Below, piece after piece: positions 1 through 9,767 of a DNA stretch of 64,000 bases. Position 1 is the stretch's first letter. Each line of letters starts with the position of its first letter. The notes under the pieces were generated by a model that saw only the letters and a program-made list of their open reading frames with translations, searched no databases and was not told the origin of the DNA. A program made the position numbers and the translations under genes. The DNA is taken from contig CAVZIL010000011.1 of NCBI GenBank assembly GCA_963775505.1, positions 62,001-126,000 on the forward strand, read 5' to 3'. The stretch comes from JAIBJN01 sp963775505. Lineage in GTDB: Bacteria; Actinomycetota; Thermoleophilia; Gaiellales; Gaiellaceae.

Positions 1-182
1 GCACCACCAACGGCACCACCGACGACGACACCGGCGGAGTGGACGTGAGCACGACAGGCGGCACCGAGCCGGGCGGCGAGCTGCCGTTCACGGGTCTCCC
101 GATCTGGATCCCGATCCTGCTGGCCGGTGCGCTTCTCGCGAGCGGCGCCTTCCTGCTGCGACGCAAGCGCGACGCCTCCTAG
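1..182 (+). CDS. LPFTG-anchored surface protein, C-terminal end only
   Basis: The window opens inside this gene, so only its last 59 codons are visible. They read as a Thr/Gly/Asp-rich stretch, then the sorting signal LPFTG, then about 22 hydrophobic residues and the positively charged end RRKRDAS. This is the classic three-part cell-wall sorting signal. The protein should be exported, held in the membrane by its tail, cut at LPFTG and joined to the envelope by a sortase. A sortase lies 3 kb downstream. The last 33 residues are almost identical to those of the next gene, so the two are tandem paralogues. The function of the missing ectodomain cannot be known from here. Confidence 0.85.
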   Translation, partial: TTNGTTDDDTGGVDVSTTGGTEPGGELPFTGLPIWIPILLAGALLASGAFLLRRKRDAS

Positions 183-194
183 CCGGAGCTGAGC

Positions 195-228
195 CGAGAC
201 GGGGCGGCACGACGAGCGCCCCGTCTCG
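195..228 (+). terminator. Hairpin terminator after the first LPFTG gene
   Basis: A perfect 12-bp inverted repeat (CGAGACGGGGCG and its complement) closes a 10-base loop, starting 12 bases after the stop codon. No T-run follows, as is common in high-GC actinobacteria. Confidence 0.7.
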
Positions 229-436
229 ACGCCCGGCATCCCTCGATCGAGGGACGAAACGGGAGAGGTTCCCTGTTCCTTGGGCTGGTCCCGGCCGCCG
301 TTTGCGGGGAGTTGTGCCCGCCGGAGCTTGTATTTCCCCCGGCCCGTGCTACAGAGCGGGGTAGGGAAGGCTCGCTCCCGCTGCTGCGGCAACTCGGCGG
401 AGAGGGAGAGCCACACGAAGTCGAAGGGGATGAGGG

Positions 437-1010
437 ATGAAGCGACTATTCGTTCTGGTCGCGGCCGTGCTGGCGGTTCTGGCGCTGTCCGCGACACCTG
501 CCCAGTCGCGTGGTGCTCACGGTGACGACTGCCCGGATCTCGGTGCGAGCTCGTGGGGCGGAGGACAGGACTGCGATCCCGACTGCCCGGAGCTCGGCAC
601 GAGCTCGATGGGGCGGCGGCAAGAATGACGACTGCGACGGCGGTGGAACGACGACCGGCGGGGACACGACGACCGGCGGGGATACCACCACGGGCGGCGA
701 CACGACGACCGGCGGCGACACGACGACCGGCGGGGATACCACCACGGGCGGCGACACGACGACCGGCGGGGATACCACCACGGGCGGCGACACGACGACC
801 GGCGGCGACACGACGACCGGCGGGGGCACGACCGGCGGGGGGACTACCGGAACCGGAGGCGTCGTCGGCAGCACGACCGGCGGCTCGGGCGACACGGGCG
901 GGGAGCTCCCGTTCACGGGCCTCCCGATCTGGGTGCCGATCCTCCTGGCCGGCGCTCTCCTCGGGAGCGGCACGTTCCTCCTGCGCCGCAAGCGGGACGA
1001 AGTTTCCTAA
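437..1010 (+). CDS. LPFTG-anchored Thr/Gly-repeat surface protein, frame broken
   Basis: The start at 437 gives a good signal peptide (MKRLFVLVAAVLAVLALSA) behind a purine-rich GGGGATGAGGG. It leads into two Cys-rich units of the type DCPxLGxSS-WGGG. In the second unit the frame stops early at 628. Skipping one base, the A at 608, restores SSWGGGK and continues through ten TTTGG(D/G) units to LPFTG, a membrane span and the tail RRKRDEVS. The rebuilt protein is about 190 residues: signal peptide 1-24, Cys-rich part 28-62, repeats about 70-130, sorting signal about 155 onward. Known for the family: such proteins are sortase substrates. The extra A may be a sequencing error or a real mutation. 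The repeats may act as a flexible stalk. Confidence 0.75.
648..827 (+). repeat. Ten 18-bp tandem repeats coding for TTTGGD
   Basis: Ten consecutive 18-base units encode TTTGGD nine times and TTTGGG once. Units alternate between two synonymous spellings (acgacgaccggcgggga and accaccacgggcggcga types), so the array probably grew by duplication of pairs. Length variation between strains by slippage is likely. Confidence 0.9.
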
Positions 1011-1033
1011 GTCCGAGACGGCGAATGCGACTA

Positions 1034-1060
1034 CGGGGCGGCCGGCGAGGCCGCCCCGTT
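1034..1060 (+). terminator. Hairpin terminator after the second LPFTG gene
   Basis: A 10-bp perfect stem CGGGGCGGCC / GGCCGCCCCG with a 5-base loop is followed by TT. It lies 23 bases after the stop codon and separates the surface protein from the sortase operon. Confidence 0.7.
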
Positions 1061-1099
1061 TGCGAGACCTTCGGGCGGCGCGTGTATAAGGAGACTGGA

Positions 1100-1639
1100 G
1101 TGCAGCAACGGCTCGAGTCGAGCCGCGCCGGACGCGCGGCGATCAGCGTCTTCATCGTGGTCACGATCGTGAGCGTCGCCGTGTGGAATCTTCCGCCCTC
1201 GGCCATCAAGGAGGACGCGCTCGCGGTCACCGCGCCGTACATCCGCGCCACTGGCCTCAACCAGAACTGGGGCGTCTTCTCGCCGAATCCGCGTCGCCAC
1301 TCGCTGTTCCTCTCCGCCCGTGTGCGCTACGCCGACGGGAGCGAAGAGGTGCTCTCCCCTCCGCGTGGGGGTGCCCTTGTCGGCGGCTACTGGGACTACC
1401 GCTGGAGGAAGTGGGCCGAGTGGGCGAGCATGGACGAAAACAGCGAGCTCTGGCGGCCCACGGCCGACTGGTTTGCCGGCCGCGCTCGCGCCCAGGGCCG
1501 CGACCCCGTCAGCGTGACGCTCGTTCGCCGGTGGCGGGATCTGCTCCCTCCCGGTCCGGGTCCGAGCAGGGGCGAATGGCAGGAGTACGTGTTCTACACG
1601 TACCAGGTCCCGGGCGCGGGGGAGGCGGCCGCGCGGTGA
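1100..1639 (+). CDS. Membrane-anchored DUF5819-like protein
   Basis: GTG at 1100 is chosen because AAGGAG lies 6 bases upstream; longer readings would start inside the terminator. The 179-residue product has one membrane span near residues 14-33 and then a soluble extracytoplasmic part containing QNWGVFSPNPR, typical of proteins annotated DUF5819. That family is often found beside HTTM genes, as here. Its last codons overlap the next gene by the four bases GTGA, so the two are translationally coupled. The biochemical role is unknown. A partnership with the HTTM protein is inferred from context. Confidence 0.7.
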   Translation: MQQRLESSRAGRAAISVFIVVTIVSVAVWNLPPSAIKEDALAVTAPYIRATGLNQNWGVFSPNPRRHSLFLSARVRYADGSEEVLSPPRGGALVGGYWDYRWRKWAEWASMDENSELWRPTADWFAGRARAQGRDPVSVTLVRRWRDLLPPGPGPSRGEWQEYVFYTYQVPGAGEAAAR

Positions 1640-2592
1640 GGAAGGCGTTCGGGACCTGGGAGCGGTTCTGGTTCAGAGAGATCGAGTCGTCCACCTACGC
1701 GCTCCTCAGGGTCGCCTTCGCGGTCGTGGTCCTCGCCTGGACGATCTCGCTCGCCCCGGCGCTCTATTCGTTCTTCGGCGACGGGGGCATCCTCCCGAGC
1801 CACCCCGACGGTGACGCCGGCTCCTGGGGGCTCCTTCAGCTCGACTCCGGCCCCGCCGCCGTCACAGCGCTCTACCTGCTTCTCCTCGTCGGCGCGTTGT
1901 GTCTCCTGGTCGGCTTCAAGACGCGCCTCGCGGCGGTCGTCGTGTTCGTCTGCCTCGTCTCGTTCGCTCGCCGGGACCCCTGGGTGCTGAACTCGGGCGA
2001 CCTGCTCGTCATCGTGCTGGCCTTCTACCTGATGCTCGCTCCATCGGGGGCGGCCCTGTCCGTCGACCGCTGGCTCGCGGCGAGACCCCGGTTCTGGGAG
2101 TTCCCGAGGCGGTCGCTGTGGCCGCTACGGCTGATCCAGGTCCAGGTGAGCCTGCTCTACTTCTTCGCCGTCTGGGCGAAGGTTCGCGGCGAGACGTGGA
2201 ACGACGGCACGGCCGTCTCCTACGCGTTCCGGATCGAGGACCTCGAGCGGTTTCCGGTCCCGGCGTTCGTCACCGATTCGCTCCTGCTCGTCAACCTCAT
2301 GACGTACGGGACACTGGCGGTCGAGCTGGCAGTCGCGATTCTCGTCTGGAACGGAAGGCTCCGCCCCTGGGTGCTCCTGCTCGGCGTGTTGCTCCACCTC
2401 GGCATCGACTACGCGGTTCGAGTCGGATTCTTCAGCTACGCGGCTCTCGTCGCCTACATCGCATTCCTTCCGCCCGAGACGGTCAGCGCCTGGGTCTACC
2501 GCCTGCGGGATCGTATGGCCAGGAGCCGGCTCGCATGGCTGGTTCCGAGCGTGGAGCCCGTGGAGCCCGTCGAGCCGGGAGGCAGGCCGTGA
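1636..2592 (+). CDS. HTTM-domain integral membrane protein
   Basis: This is a 318-residue polytopic protein with about seven hydrophobic spans. It starts RKAFGTWERFWFREIES, which fits the HTTM family (membrane region related to vitamin-K-dependent gamma-carboxylase). Family members in bacteria have no proven substrate. The start is GTG overlapping the previous stop and the end overlaps the next start, so it is the second gene of a four-gene overlapping operon. The tail carries a short VEPVEPVEP repeat. A role in modifying or exporting envelope proteins together with the DCC1-like protein and sortase downstream is an inference. Confidence 0.8.
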   Translation: MRKAFGTWERFWFREIESSTYALLRVAFAVVVLAWTISLAPALYSFFGDGGILPSHPDGDAGSWGLLQLDSGPAAVTALYLLLLVGALCLLVGFKTRLAAVVVFVCLVSFARRDPWVLNSGDLLVIVLAFYLMLAPSGAALSVDRWLAARPRFWEFPRRSLWPLRLIQVQVSLLYFFAVWAKVRGETWNDGTAVSYAFRIEDLERFPVPAFVTDSLLLVNLMTYGTLAVELAVAILVWNGRLRPWVLLLGVLLHLGIDYAVRVGFFSYAALVAYIAFLPPETVSAWVYRLRDRMARSRLAWLVPSVEPVEPVEPGGRP

Positions 2593-3011
2593 GCGAGGCC
2601 GTCGTCCTCTACGACGCGGACTGTGGCTTCTGCCGTTGGGCGGTCGCTAAGCTTCTAGCCTGGGATCGGGCGGGGAGGCTGCGCCCGGCAGCCCTCCAGG
2701 GCCCGGAGGCCGACCGGCTCCTGCCGGGGCTGAGCGAAGAGGAGAGAATGAGATCCTGGCATCTGGTGGTTGACGGAGACGTCTACTCCGGCGGTGCCGC
2801 CGCGGCACCGCTCCTTCGCCTCCTTCCGGGCGGGCGACCGCTTGCCCCCGTGGTGGCTGCCTTTCCAGGGCTGAGCGACCGCGCTTACCGCCTGGTGGCG
2901 CGAAATCGGGACCGCTTCGGCCGTCTCGCGGGAACGCGCTGTGCGGTCGACCCCCAGTCGCGTCGGCCGGTCAGCGGCGCCGATCGCGGCGAGCGCGAGG
3001 GTGAGTCGTGA
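2589..3011 (+). CDS. DCC1-like thiol-disulfide oxidoreductase (DUF393)
   Basis: A 140-residue protein beginning VVLYDADCGFCRW, the DxxCxxC signature of the DUF393/DCC family. The fold is thioredoxin-like and the two Cys (residues 13 and 16) are the likely redox pair. No signal peptide or membrane span is seen. HTTM and DUF393 domains are frequently neighbours or fused in bacteria, so the pair here is expected. GTG start overlaps the HTTM stop, and its own stop overlaps the sortase start. The tail after about residue 115 is Arg-rich and not conserved-looking. The physiological substrate is unknown. Confidence 0.85.
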   Translation: MSEAVVLYDADCGFCRWAVAKLLAWDRAGRLRPAALQGPEADRLLPGLSEEERMRSWHLVVDGDVYSGGAAAAPLLRLLPGGRPLAPVVAAFPGLSDRAYRLVARNRDRFGRLAGTRCAVDPQSRRPVSGADRGEREGES

Positions 3012-3721
3012 GGCGCCGACGTCTCGGCATGGTCCTCGCCGTTCTCGGCGTTCTCGTGGCCGCGTACGCGGCCACCGTCGTCTTCTGGCGGGATCCGGCG
3101 ACGGATCTGTATGCACGCTGGAAACAGCACACGCTCAGCGAGGCGCTCGACGAGGCCTTCGCCGAGCAGGAGCCCCTCGTCGCCCTGCCCGCCGCCGGCG
3201 AGTCCGAGGCTGCGCCGAGCACGGAGGAGCTGCTCGTGGCCGAGAAGCTCGCCGTCGCCCGCGCTGCAAACGAGCTGCACGCGAAGCTCAAGCTCGGCAA
3301 GGCGCTCGGTCGGCTCACGGTGCCTCGCATGGGGTTGAGGACGGTGTTCGTGCACGGAACTCGCTGGGGCGCCGACCTCTCCCAGGGGCCGGGCCACTTC
3401 CCGCAGACGTCGCTCCCGGGCGTCGGCAGGACGATGGCGATCGCAGGCCACAGGACCACCTTCGGCGCCCCGTTCCGGGACATCGACGAGCTCCGCAAGG
3501 GCGACCCGATCGAAGTCGAGCTTCCGTACGCGACCTTTCACTACCGGGTCTTCGCCGACGAGATCGTCGACAACGAGGACTGGAGCGTCATCCGCGACCG
3601 CGGGTTCGACACGCTCGTGCTCTCCGCCTGCCACCCGCTCTACAGCGCGAAGCAGCGGTGGATCGTGTACGCGCGCCTCGTCCAGGTCGATCCGGCCGGC
3701 GGAACGCCCTACGCGGCCTAA
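3008..3721 (+). CDS. Sortase (class E/D-like transpeptidase)
   Basis: A 237-residue membrane-bound protein with an N-terminal anchor at about residues 6-26, a linker, and a sortase domain from about 100. The catalytic triad is visible: His148 in AGHRTTFG, Cys208 in LSACHP and Arg217 in SAKQRW. Sortases cut LPXTG-like signals between Thr and Gly and attach the protein to the cell envelope. The two LPFTG proteins at the start of the window are the obvious substrates. It is the last gene of the four-gene overlapping operon that begins at 1100, and a dispersed repeat starts right after its stop codon. Confidence 0.9.
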   Translation: MRRRRLGMVLAVLGVLVAAYAATVVFWRDPATDLYARWKQHTLSEALDEAFAEQEPLVALPAAGESEAAPSTEELLVAEKLAVARAANELHAKLKLGKALGRLTVPRMGLRTVFVHGTRWGADLSQGPGHFPQTSLPGVGRTMAIAGHRTTFGAPFRDIDELRKGDPIEVELPYATFHYRVFADEIVDNEDWSVIRDRGFDTLVLSACHPLYSAKQRWIVYARLVQVDPAGGTPYAA

Positions 3722-3882
3722 GAGCTCGAACCAAAATGAAGTCTTGTGCCGTCGCGACGCCCTGGGCGGCGCGCTGCAGCGTCCTCGGTTGCTCGAATAG
3801 CCCCACTATTCGAGCGCCCTGCGTCCTTGCATCGCACTCACCCAAGACGCCGCGCCGACGAAGATCATTCTGATTCGAGCTC
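3722..3882. repeat. Palindromic dispersed repeat, copy 1
   Basis: A 161-bp element bounded by inverted repeats GAGCTCGAA / TTCGAGCTC that extend imperfectly to about 22 bp. In the middle is a perfect 10-bp hairpin (3791-3800 with 3806-3815, loop CCCCA). A related copy lies at 9534-9696, sharing blocks such as GCGTCCTCGGTTG and GCGTCCTTGCATCGCACTC. It abuts the sortase stop codon. No coding gene is supported. It looks like a REP/MITE-type non-autonomous element or a folded RNA. Confidence 0.75.
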
Positions 3883-4202
3883 TAACTAGCCCTTCGGCCA
3901 GTACCCGAAAGGGGTACGCCGCGCTTTCCTCAGAAGCACGACCTGCGGCAACGGGGGAGGCAATGAGGGGAATCGCTCGAACCGCGGCGTTGGCCGCGAC
4001 GCGCGAGATGCCGAGGCACCGGCCCCCGCCGGTGCGACCCCGCGCGCAGTCGGCGTGGCCCGCGGAGCCTTCCTCGCGGCGCCACGCGCTCGTTCGTCCA
4101 GCTGGGGACGGACGGGCCGGTCCGGGGGCGACGCCGACACCTGTGGCGAAGCCCCCGGCCCATGCTTCACGGGACTGCGCTGAGGATTAGCCCCCGGGGC
4201 AC
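3883..4202. other. Gene-free gap with strong local pairing
   Basis: Between the sortase repeat and the glycosylase gene, 320 bases hold no convincing gene. A small hairpin GTACCC-GAAAG-GGGTAC (3901-3917) could end the sortase operon. At 4112-4160 the strand can pair GGGCCGGTCCGGGGGC with GCCCCCGGCCC. A 75-codon open frame at 3963-4190 has a GGGGGAGG just before its ATG, but its Arg/Pro-rich product resembles nothing and may be chance. An RNA gene is possible; I could not match it to tmRNA, SRP RNA or a riboswitch. Confidence 0.4.
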
Positions 4203-5030
4203 TCAGGCGGGCCTGGCGAGCAGGTAGACGCTCGCCAGGCCCGCCCACTCGTCGTAGGGCTCGAGCAGCCGGCGGGTGTCCTCCGGCTCGGCCCGGCGGC
4301 CGAGGAGCGCGCCGCAGAGCTTCACGAGCCCGAGGTCCCCGACCAGCCCCTGCTCGTAGCGGCCGAGGCCGTGGAGGCAGACCATTCCCGCCGACCACGG
4401 CCCGAGCCCGCGCTCGCGCTCCAGACGAGCCGCGGCCGCCCGGGTCTCCACGCCGCGGAGGCGCTCGACGTCCCACTCGCGGGAGAGCCGGACGAGCGCG
4501 TTCGCCTTCCGCGCGACCAGCCCGGCTCGGGCGAGCTGCGCCGGCGCCAGGCTGCCGAAGGTCGCTCTGGTCGGGGGCAAGATGAGGTCGCCGAGCGGCG
4601 TCCCGAGCGCGCGCAGCAGACGCGCCTCGAGGGCGCGCGCCGCGCTCGCCTGGATGAGCTGGCCGCACACTGCCTTCAGGAGCGAGTGCGTCACCGTCGC
4701 CGTCCGCAGCGGGCGGAGCCCCCTCAGGCTCCGGACGGCGCGCCCGATCAGGGGGTCGTCGGCGAAGCGGCGGAGGAAAGGCGCGTGGTCGGCGTCGACC
4801 GCGAGCACGAACCGGAGCCGATCGAGAGCTTCGCCGGGCTCGGCGGCCTCGATCGCCACCTCGAGGCTCCCGTCGGGCCGCTGCCGCACGCGGGCGAGGG
4901 CCGGGCTGCCCGCGGCCTCGAGGGCGACGGTCAGCACACCGTCCCGGAACCGCCGCGTCACGTCGCTGCGAAGCCGGGCCGAGAGCGCCAGCGAGTAGGG
5001 CCGGCGGGGGAGGATCGTCGTCTCGAGCAC
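4203..5030 (-). CDS. AlkA-type DNA-3-methyladenine glycosylase
   Basis: A 275-residue base-excision repair enzyme of the HhH-GPD superfamily that removes alkylated purines. The core runs from about residue 110. It contains VCGQLIQAS, then the helix-hairpin-helix with GLGPWSAGMVCLHGLG, then the catalytic Asp at about 232 in GDLGLVKL. An AlkA-like N-terminal beta domain precedes it, and there is no Ada methyltransferase part. It starts with GTG. It is transcribed away from the CAP-domain gene on the same strand with only 31 bases between them. The exact substrate range (AlkA versus other 3-methyladenine glycosylases) cannot be told from sequence alone. Confidence 0.85.
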   Translation of the reverse strand: MLETTILPRRPYSLALSARLRSDVTRRFRDGVLTVALEAAGSPALARVRQRPDGSLEVAIEAAEPGEALDRLRFVLAVDADHAPFLRRFADDPLIGRAVRSLRGLRPLRTATVTHSLLKAVCGQLIQASAARALEARLLRALGTPLGDLILPPTRATFGSLAPAQLARAGLVARKANALVRLSREWDVERLRGVETRAAAARLERERGLGPWSAGMVCLHGLGRYEQGLVGDLGLVKLCGALLGRRAEPEDTRRLLEPYDEWAGLASVYLLARPA

Positions 5031-5061
5031 GGCGCGAGCCTACCGCGCCGGCAGGGGTGCG

Positions 5062-5607
5062 CTAGCGGCGAGCTCCGAATTCGGCCGCGACGATCGTCAC
5101 GTCGTCCCACGAGGCGTAGTAGCCGGCCGGCTCGTCGACGTGGACGGCACTGACGCCGATGTTGCGCCACGCCCGGTTGAGGATGTTGGCGCGGTGGCCG
5201 GGGCTCGCCATCCAGCGGCTGACGGTTTCCGCTGCGGAAAGGCCGGGCGCGCCCCAGGCGAGGTTCTCGCCGGCACTCCAGGAGGAGTAGCCGGGGCCCG
5301 GCCAGTACCAGCGGATCCAGGTGCCGAACGGCGTCCAGTTGGTGGCACGGGTCGGCGTGTAGAGCTCGTGGCGGAAGTAGCTCGCGGCCGCCATCGACGC
5401 GGCGTGCCGGTCGGCCGCCGTGTCCAGGCGGGACACGACCGAGAGCAGCCGGAGGCCGTGGTTTCGCCTGACGGTGTTGATCCTGGAGACGACGCTCTCC
5501 TCGAGCGAGTCCCGATCGCTGATCGGCCGTGCGTCCACCGCGCCGGGCGCGGCGAGCGCGACCAGCGCGAGCGCTGCCACGACCAGACGGGCGACCCTCC
5601 TCCGCAT
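5062..5607 (-). CDS. Secreted CAP/SCP-domain protein
   Basis: The start at 5607 gives a 181-residue protein with a clear signal peptide (MRRRVARLVVAALALVALAA), cut near GAVDA. A start 51 bases further upstream would put 17 unlikely residues in front. The mature part is a CAP domain (SCP/PR-1 family): conserved HELYTP, SAGENLAWG and WMASPGHRANILN motifs with the usual His and Glu residues. Members are secreted and bind lipids or cell-wall ligands in other organisms. No clear ribosome-binding site is seen. Function in bacteria is mostly unknown. It lies divergent from clpC. Confidence 0.85.
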   Translation of the reverse strand: MRRRVARLVVAALALVALAAPGAVDARPISDRDSLEESVVSRINTVRRNHGLRLLSVVSRLDTAADRHAASMAAASYFRHELYTPTRATNWTPFGTWIRWYWPGPGYSSWSAGENLAWGAPGLSAAETVSRWMASPGHRANILNRAWRNIGVSAVHVDEPAGYYASWDDVTIVAAEFGARR

Positions 5608-5741
5608 AGTCCAACGATCGGCCGATTCCCGGGCGGGCGCGTCCCCCGAAGGGGGCACCCCGAACGAGCCATTGCGGCTCCGTGAAATTGACTCTCTAAA
5701 GCATTCGTCACAGAGCCGATACGGACTCCATGGCGGGCTCG

Positions 5742-5765
5742 GGTACTCCGAACTGGTTCGGTACC
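5742..5765 (+). promoter_or_regulatory. Palindromic operator candidate upstream of clpC
   Basis: An inverted repeat with core CGAAC-TG-GTTCG and outer arms GGTAC/GTACC lies 37 bases before the clpC start. It resembles a LexA box but has a 2-base rather than 4-base spacer, and it is neither a CtsR nor a HAIR site. A regulator-binding site for clpC is inferred. Confidence 0.4.
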
Positions 5766-5801
5766 ATAGGTCCGGCTGTCGACCGGAAAGGACCCTGAAG
5801 C

Positions 5802-8336
<2,535 letters not shown>

Positions 8337-8352
8337 TCCCCCGGCGGGCCAG

Positions 8353-8742
8353 ATGCCGCTGATCTCCTACGACGACGCCTCCCCAGAGGTGCGCGCCGTC
8401 TACGACGACATCATGGAGACCCGGCAGGTCGACTGGGTGAACAACTTCTGGAAGGCGCTCGCGGCCGACCCGGTCACGCTCCGGCGCACCTGGGAGTCGG
8501 TCAAGGAGGTCATGGCGCCCGGGGGCGCGCTCGACCCGCTCACGAAGGAGCTCGTCTACGTGGCGGTGTCGATTACGAACGGCTGCGAGTACTGCATCGC
8601 CTCCCATACGGCCTCCGCCCGCAAGAAAGGGATGAGCGAAGAGCAGCTCGCGGAGCTGCTCGCGGTGGTCGGGATGGCGAACGAGACCAACGCCCTCGCC
8701 ACCGGCCACGGTGTCCCGGTCGACGACGCGTTCCGTCGTTAG
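8353..8742 (+). CDS. AhpD/carboxymuconolactone-decarboxylase-like protein
   Basis: A 129-residue protein of the CMD/AhpD alkylhydroperoxidase superfamily. The redox motif CxxCxxxH is present as Cys78, Cys81 and His85 (NGCEYCIASHTAS). In AhpD this pair reduces peroxides with a disulfide partner; many homologues have unknown substrates. It begins 16 bases after clpC stops, so it is probably cotranscribed with it, which would fit a stress role. No separate promoter is obvious. Confidence 0.85.
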   Translation: MPLISYDDASPEVRAVYDDIMETRQVDWVNNFWKALAADPVTLRRTWESVKEVMAPGGALDPLTKELVYVAVSITNGCEYCIASHTASARKKGMSEEQLAELLAVVGMANETNALATGHGVPVDDAFRR

Positions 8743-8796
8743 CGCGTCTGTGGCAGACTCCGCACCGAGCCATTCCAACCCCGAGGAGGCATGAAC

Positions 8797-9240
8797 ATGA
8801 GCGTCGGCCCGATCGAGTATCTCGTCGTCGCGTTCCCCGGCAACAAGTTCAAAGGCGAGATCATTCCGGCGCTGGCCGAGCTCGTCGAGAACGACACCAT
8901 CCGCATCCTCGACCTCGTCTTCATCATCAAGGACGAGGAGGGCAACGTCGGGGCGGTCGAGCTGGCCGAGCTCGACCCCGAGGACGAGGCCGCGGCCATG
9001 TCCGACATCGCGACCGTCGACTCAGGACTGCTCAACGAGGACGACATCGCCCTGGCGGCTGAGGCGCTCGACCCGAACTCCTCCGCCGGCCTGCTCGTCT
9101 TCGAGAACGTCTGGGCGACCCGCTTCGCCGAGGCCGTGCGCAACGCCGACGGCCAGCTGATCGCCAACGAGCGCATCCCGTACGACATTGTCCAGGCGGC
9201 CCTGGCCCACGCGGCTGCCGAGTCCGGAGAGGAGAGCTGA
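8797..9240 (+). CDS. DUF6325-like protein
   Basis: The product is 147 residues from the ATG at 8797. That start is preferred over the in-frame ATG at 8791 because GAGGAGG (8783-8789) is 7 bases away from it but only 1 base from the other. It begins MSVGPIEYLVVAFPGNKF and is acidic, with no signal peptide or membrane span. It resembles actinobacterial DUF6325 proteins (related to DUF1269), whose role is unknown. The next gene, coding for a SHOCT protein, follows after one base. The two are often neighbours in actinobacteria and may act together in the envelope stress response (inference). Confidence 0.7.
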   Translation: MSVGPIEYLVVAFPGNKFKGEIIPALAELVENDTIRILDLVFIIKDEEGNVGAVELAELDPEDEAAAMSDIATVDSGLLNEDDIALAAEALDPNSSAGLLVFENVWATRFAEAVRNADGQLIANERIPYDIVQAALAHAAAESGEES

Positions 9241-9241
9241 G

Positions 9242-9532
9242 ATGCTCAGGAGACGAGGCCCAGGCCTGGTTCGCGCCGCCGCCACGACCGCGGTCGTCGC
9301 CGGCACCGCCGGCGCCGTACGCCACCGCCAGGACCAGAAGTACGCCACGCAGGATCAGGAGCGCTACGAGCAGGAGATGGCGGAGCAGCAGGCCGCCGCG
9401 CCGCCGCCGCCCGCAGCTCCGGCCGAGGACGACAAATACGCGCAACTCGCGAAGCTCGCCGAGTTGCAGAAGCAGGGGATCCTGACGGACGAGGAGTTCG
9501 CGGCCGAGAAGGCCAAGATCCTCGGGTCGTAG
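9242..9532 (+). CDS. SHOCT-domain small protein
   Basis: The 96-residue product starts at ATG 9242, one base after the previous stop. An N-terminal Arg-rich segment and a short Ala/Val-rich hydrophobic stretch (about 11-25) precede a charged Gln/Glu region and a PPPP linker. The C-terminal 30 residues are a SHOCT domain (LAELQKQGILTDEEFAAEKA), a short oligomerisation helix pair found at the ends of many bacterial proteins. It may tether the DUF6325 partner near the membrane. This is inferred from context only. Confidence 0.75.
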   Translation: MLRRRGPGLVRAAATTAVVAGTAGAVRHRQDQKYATQDQERYEQEMAEQQAAAPPPPAAPAEDDKYAQLAKLAELQKQGILTDEEFAAEKAKILGS

Positions 9533-9533
9533 A

Positions 9534-9696
9534 GAACTCGAAGCGGAACGAAGCGTTCTGCCGTCACGCCCCCTGGCCAGCGCGCTACGGCGTCCTCGGT
9601 TGCGCCCGTAGCCTCCGGCTACGAGCGCGCCCTGCGTCCTTGCATCGCACTCGCCCAGGACGCCGCGCCGACGAAGCGTCATTCCCCTTCGAGTTC
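9534..9696. repeat. Palindromic dispersed repeat, copy 2
   Basis: A 163-bp element bounded by GAACTCGAAG / CTTCGAGTTC and centred on a hairpin of 12 pairs with one mismatch (9602-9613 with 9617-9628). It shares long blocks with 3722-3882. The central hairpins differ in sequence but both keep pairing, so structure rather than sequence seems to be maintained. It abuts the SHOCT gene stop, just as copy 1 abuts the sortase stop. Confidence 0.75.
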
Positions 9697-9767
9697 CTGA
9701 GCCGTCACAGATCCGGCACGGAGCCTTGAGCTTCGGCGTCGGACCGGCTGCCTACACTGGGTCGCCC

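Noticed and set aside
648..827. Tandem 18-bp repeats as a possible CRISPR array
   Set aside because: Units are contiguous without spacers and encode TTTGGD in frame with a sorting signal; it is a protein repeat.
3883..4202. tmRNA, SRP RNA or c-di-AMP riboswitch
   Set aside because: None of the conserved blocks of these RNAs could be found on either strand, although the gap is structured.
9032..9682. Open frames across the dispersed repeats coding for GECDARTQGA-like peptides
   Set aside because: The same peptide arises from both copies of a palindromic repeat and has no other coding support.
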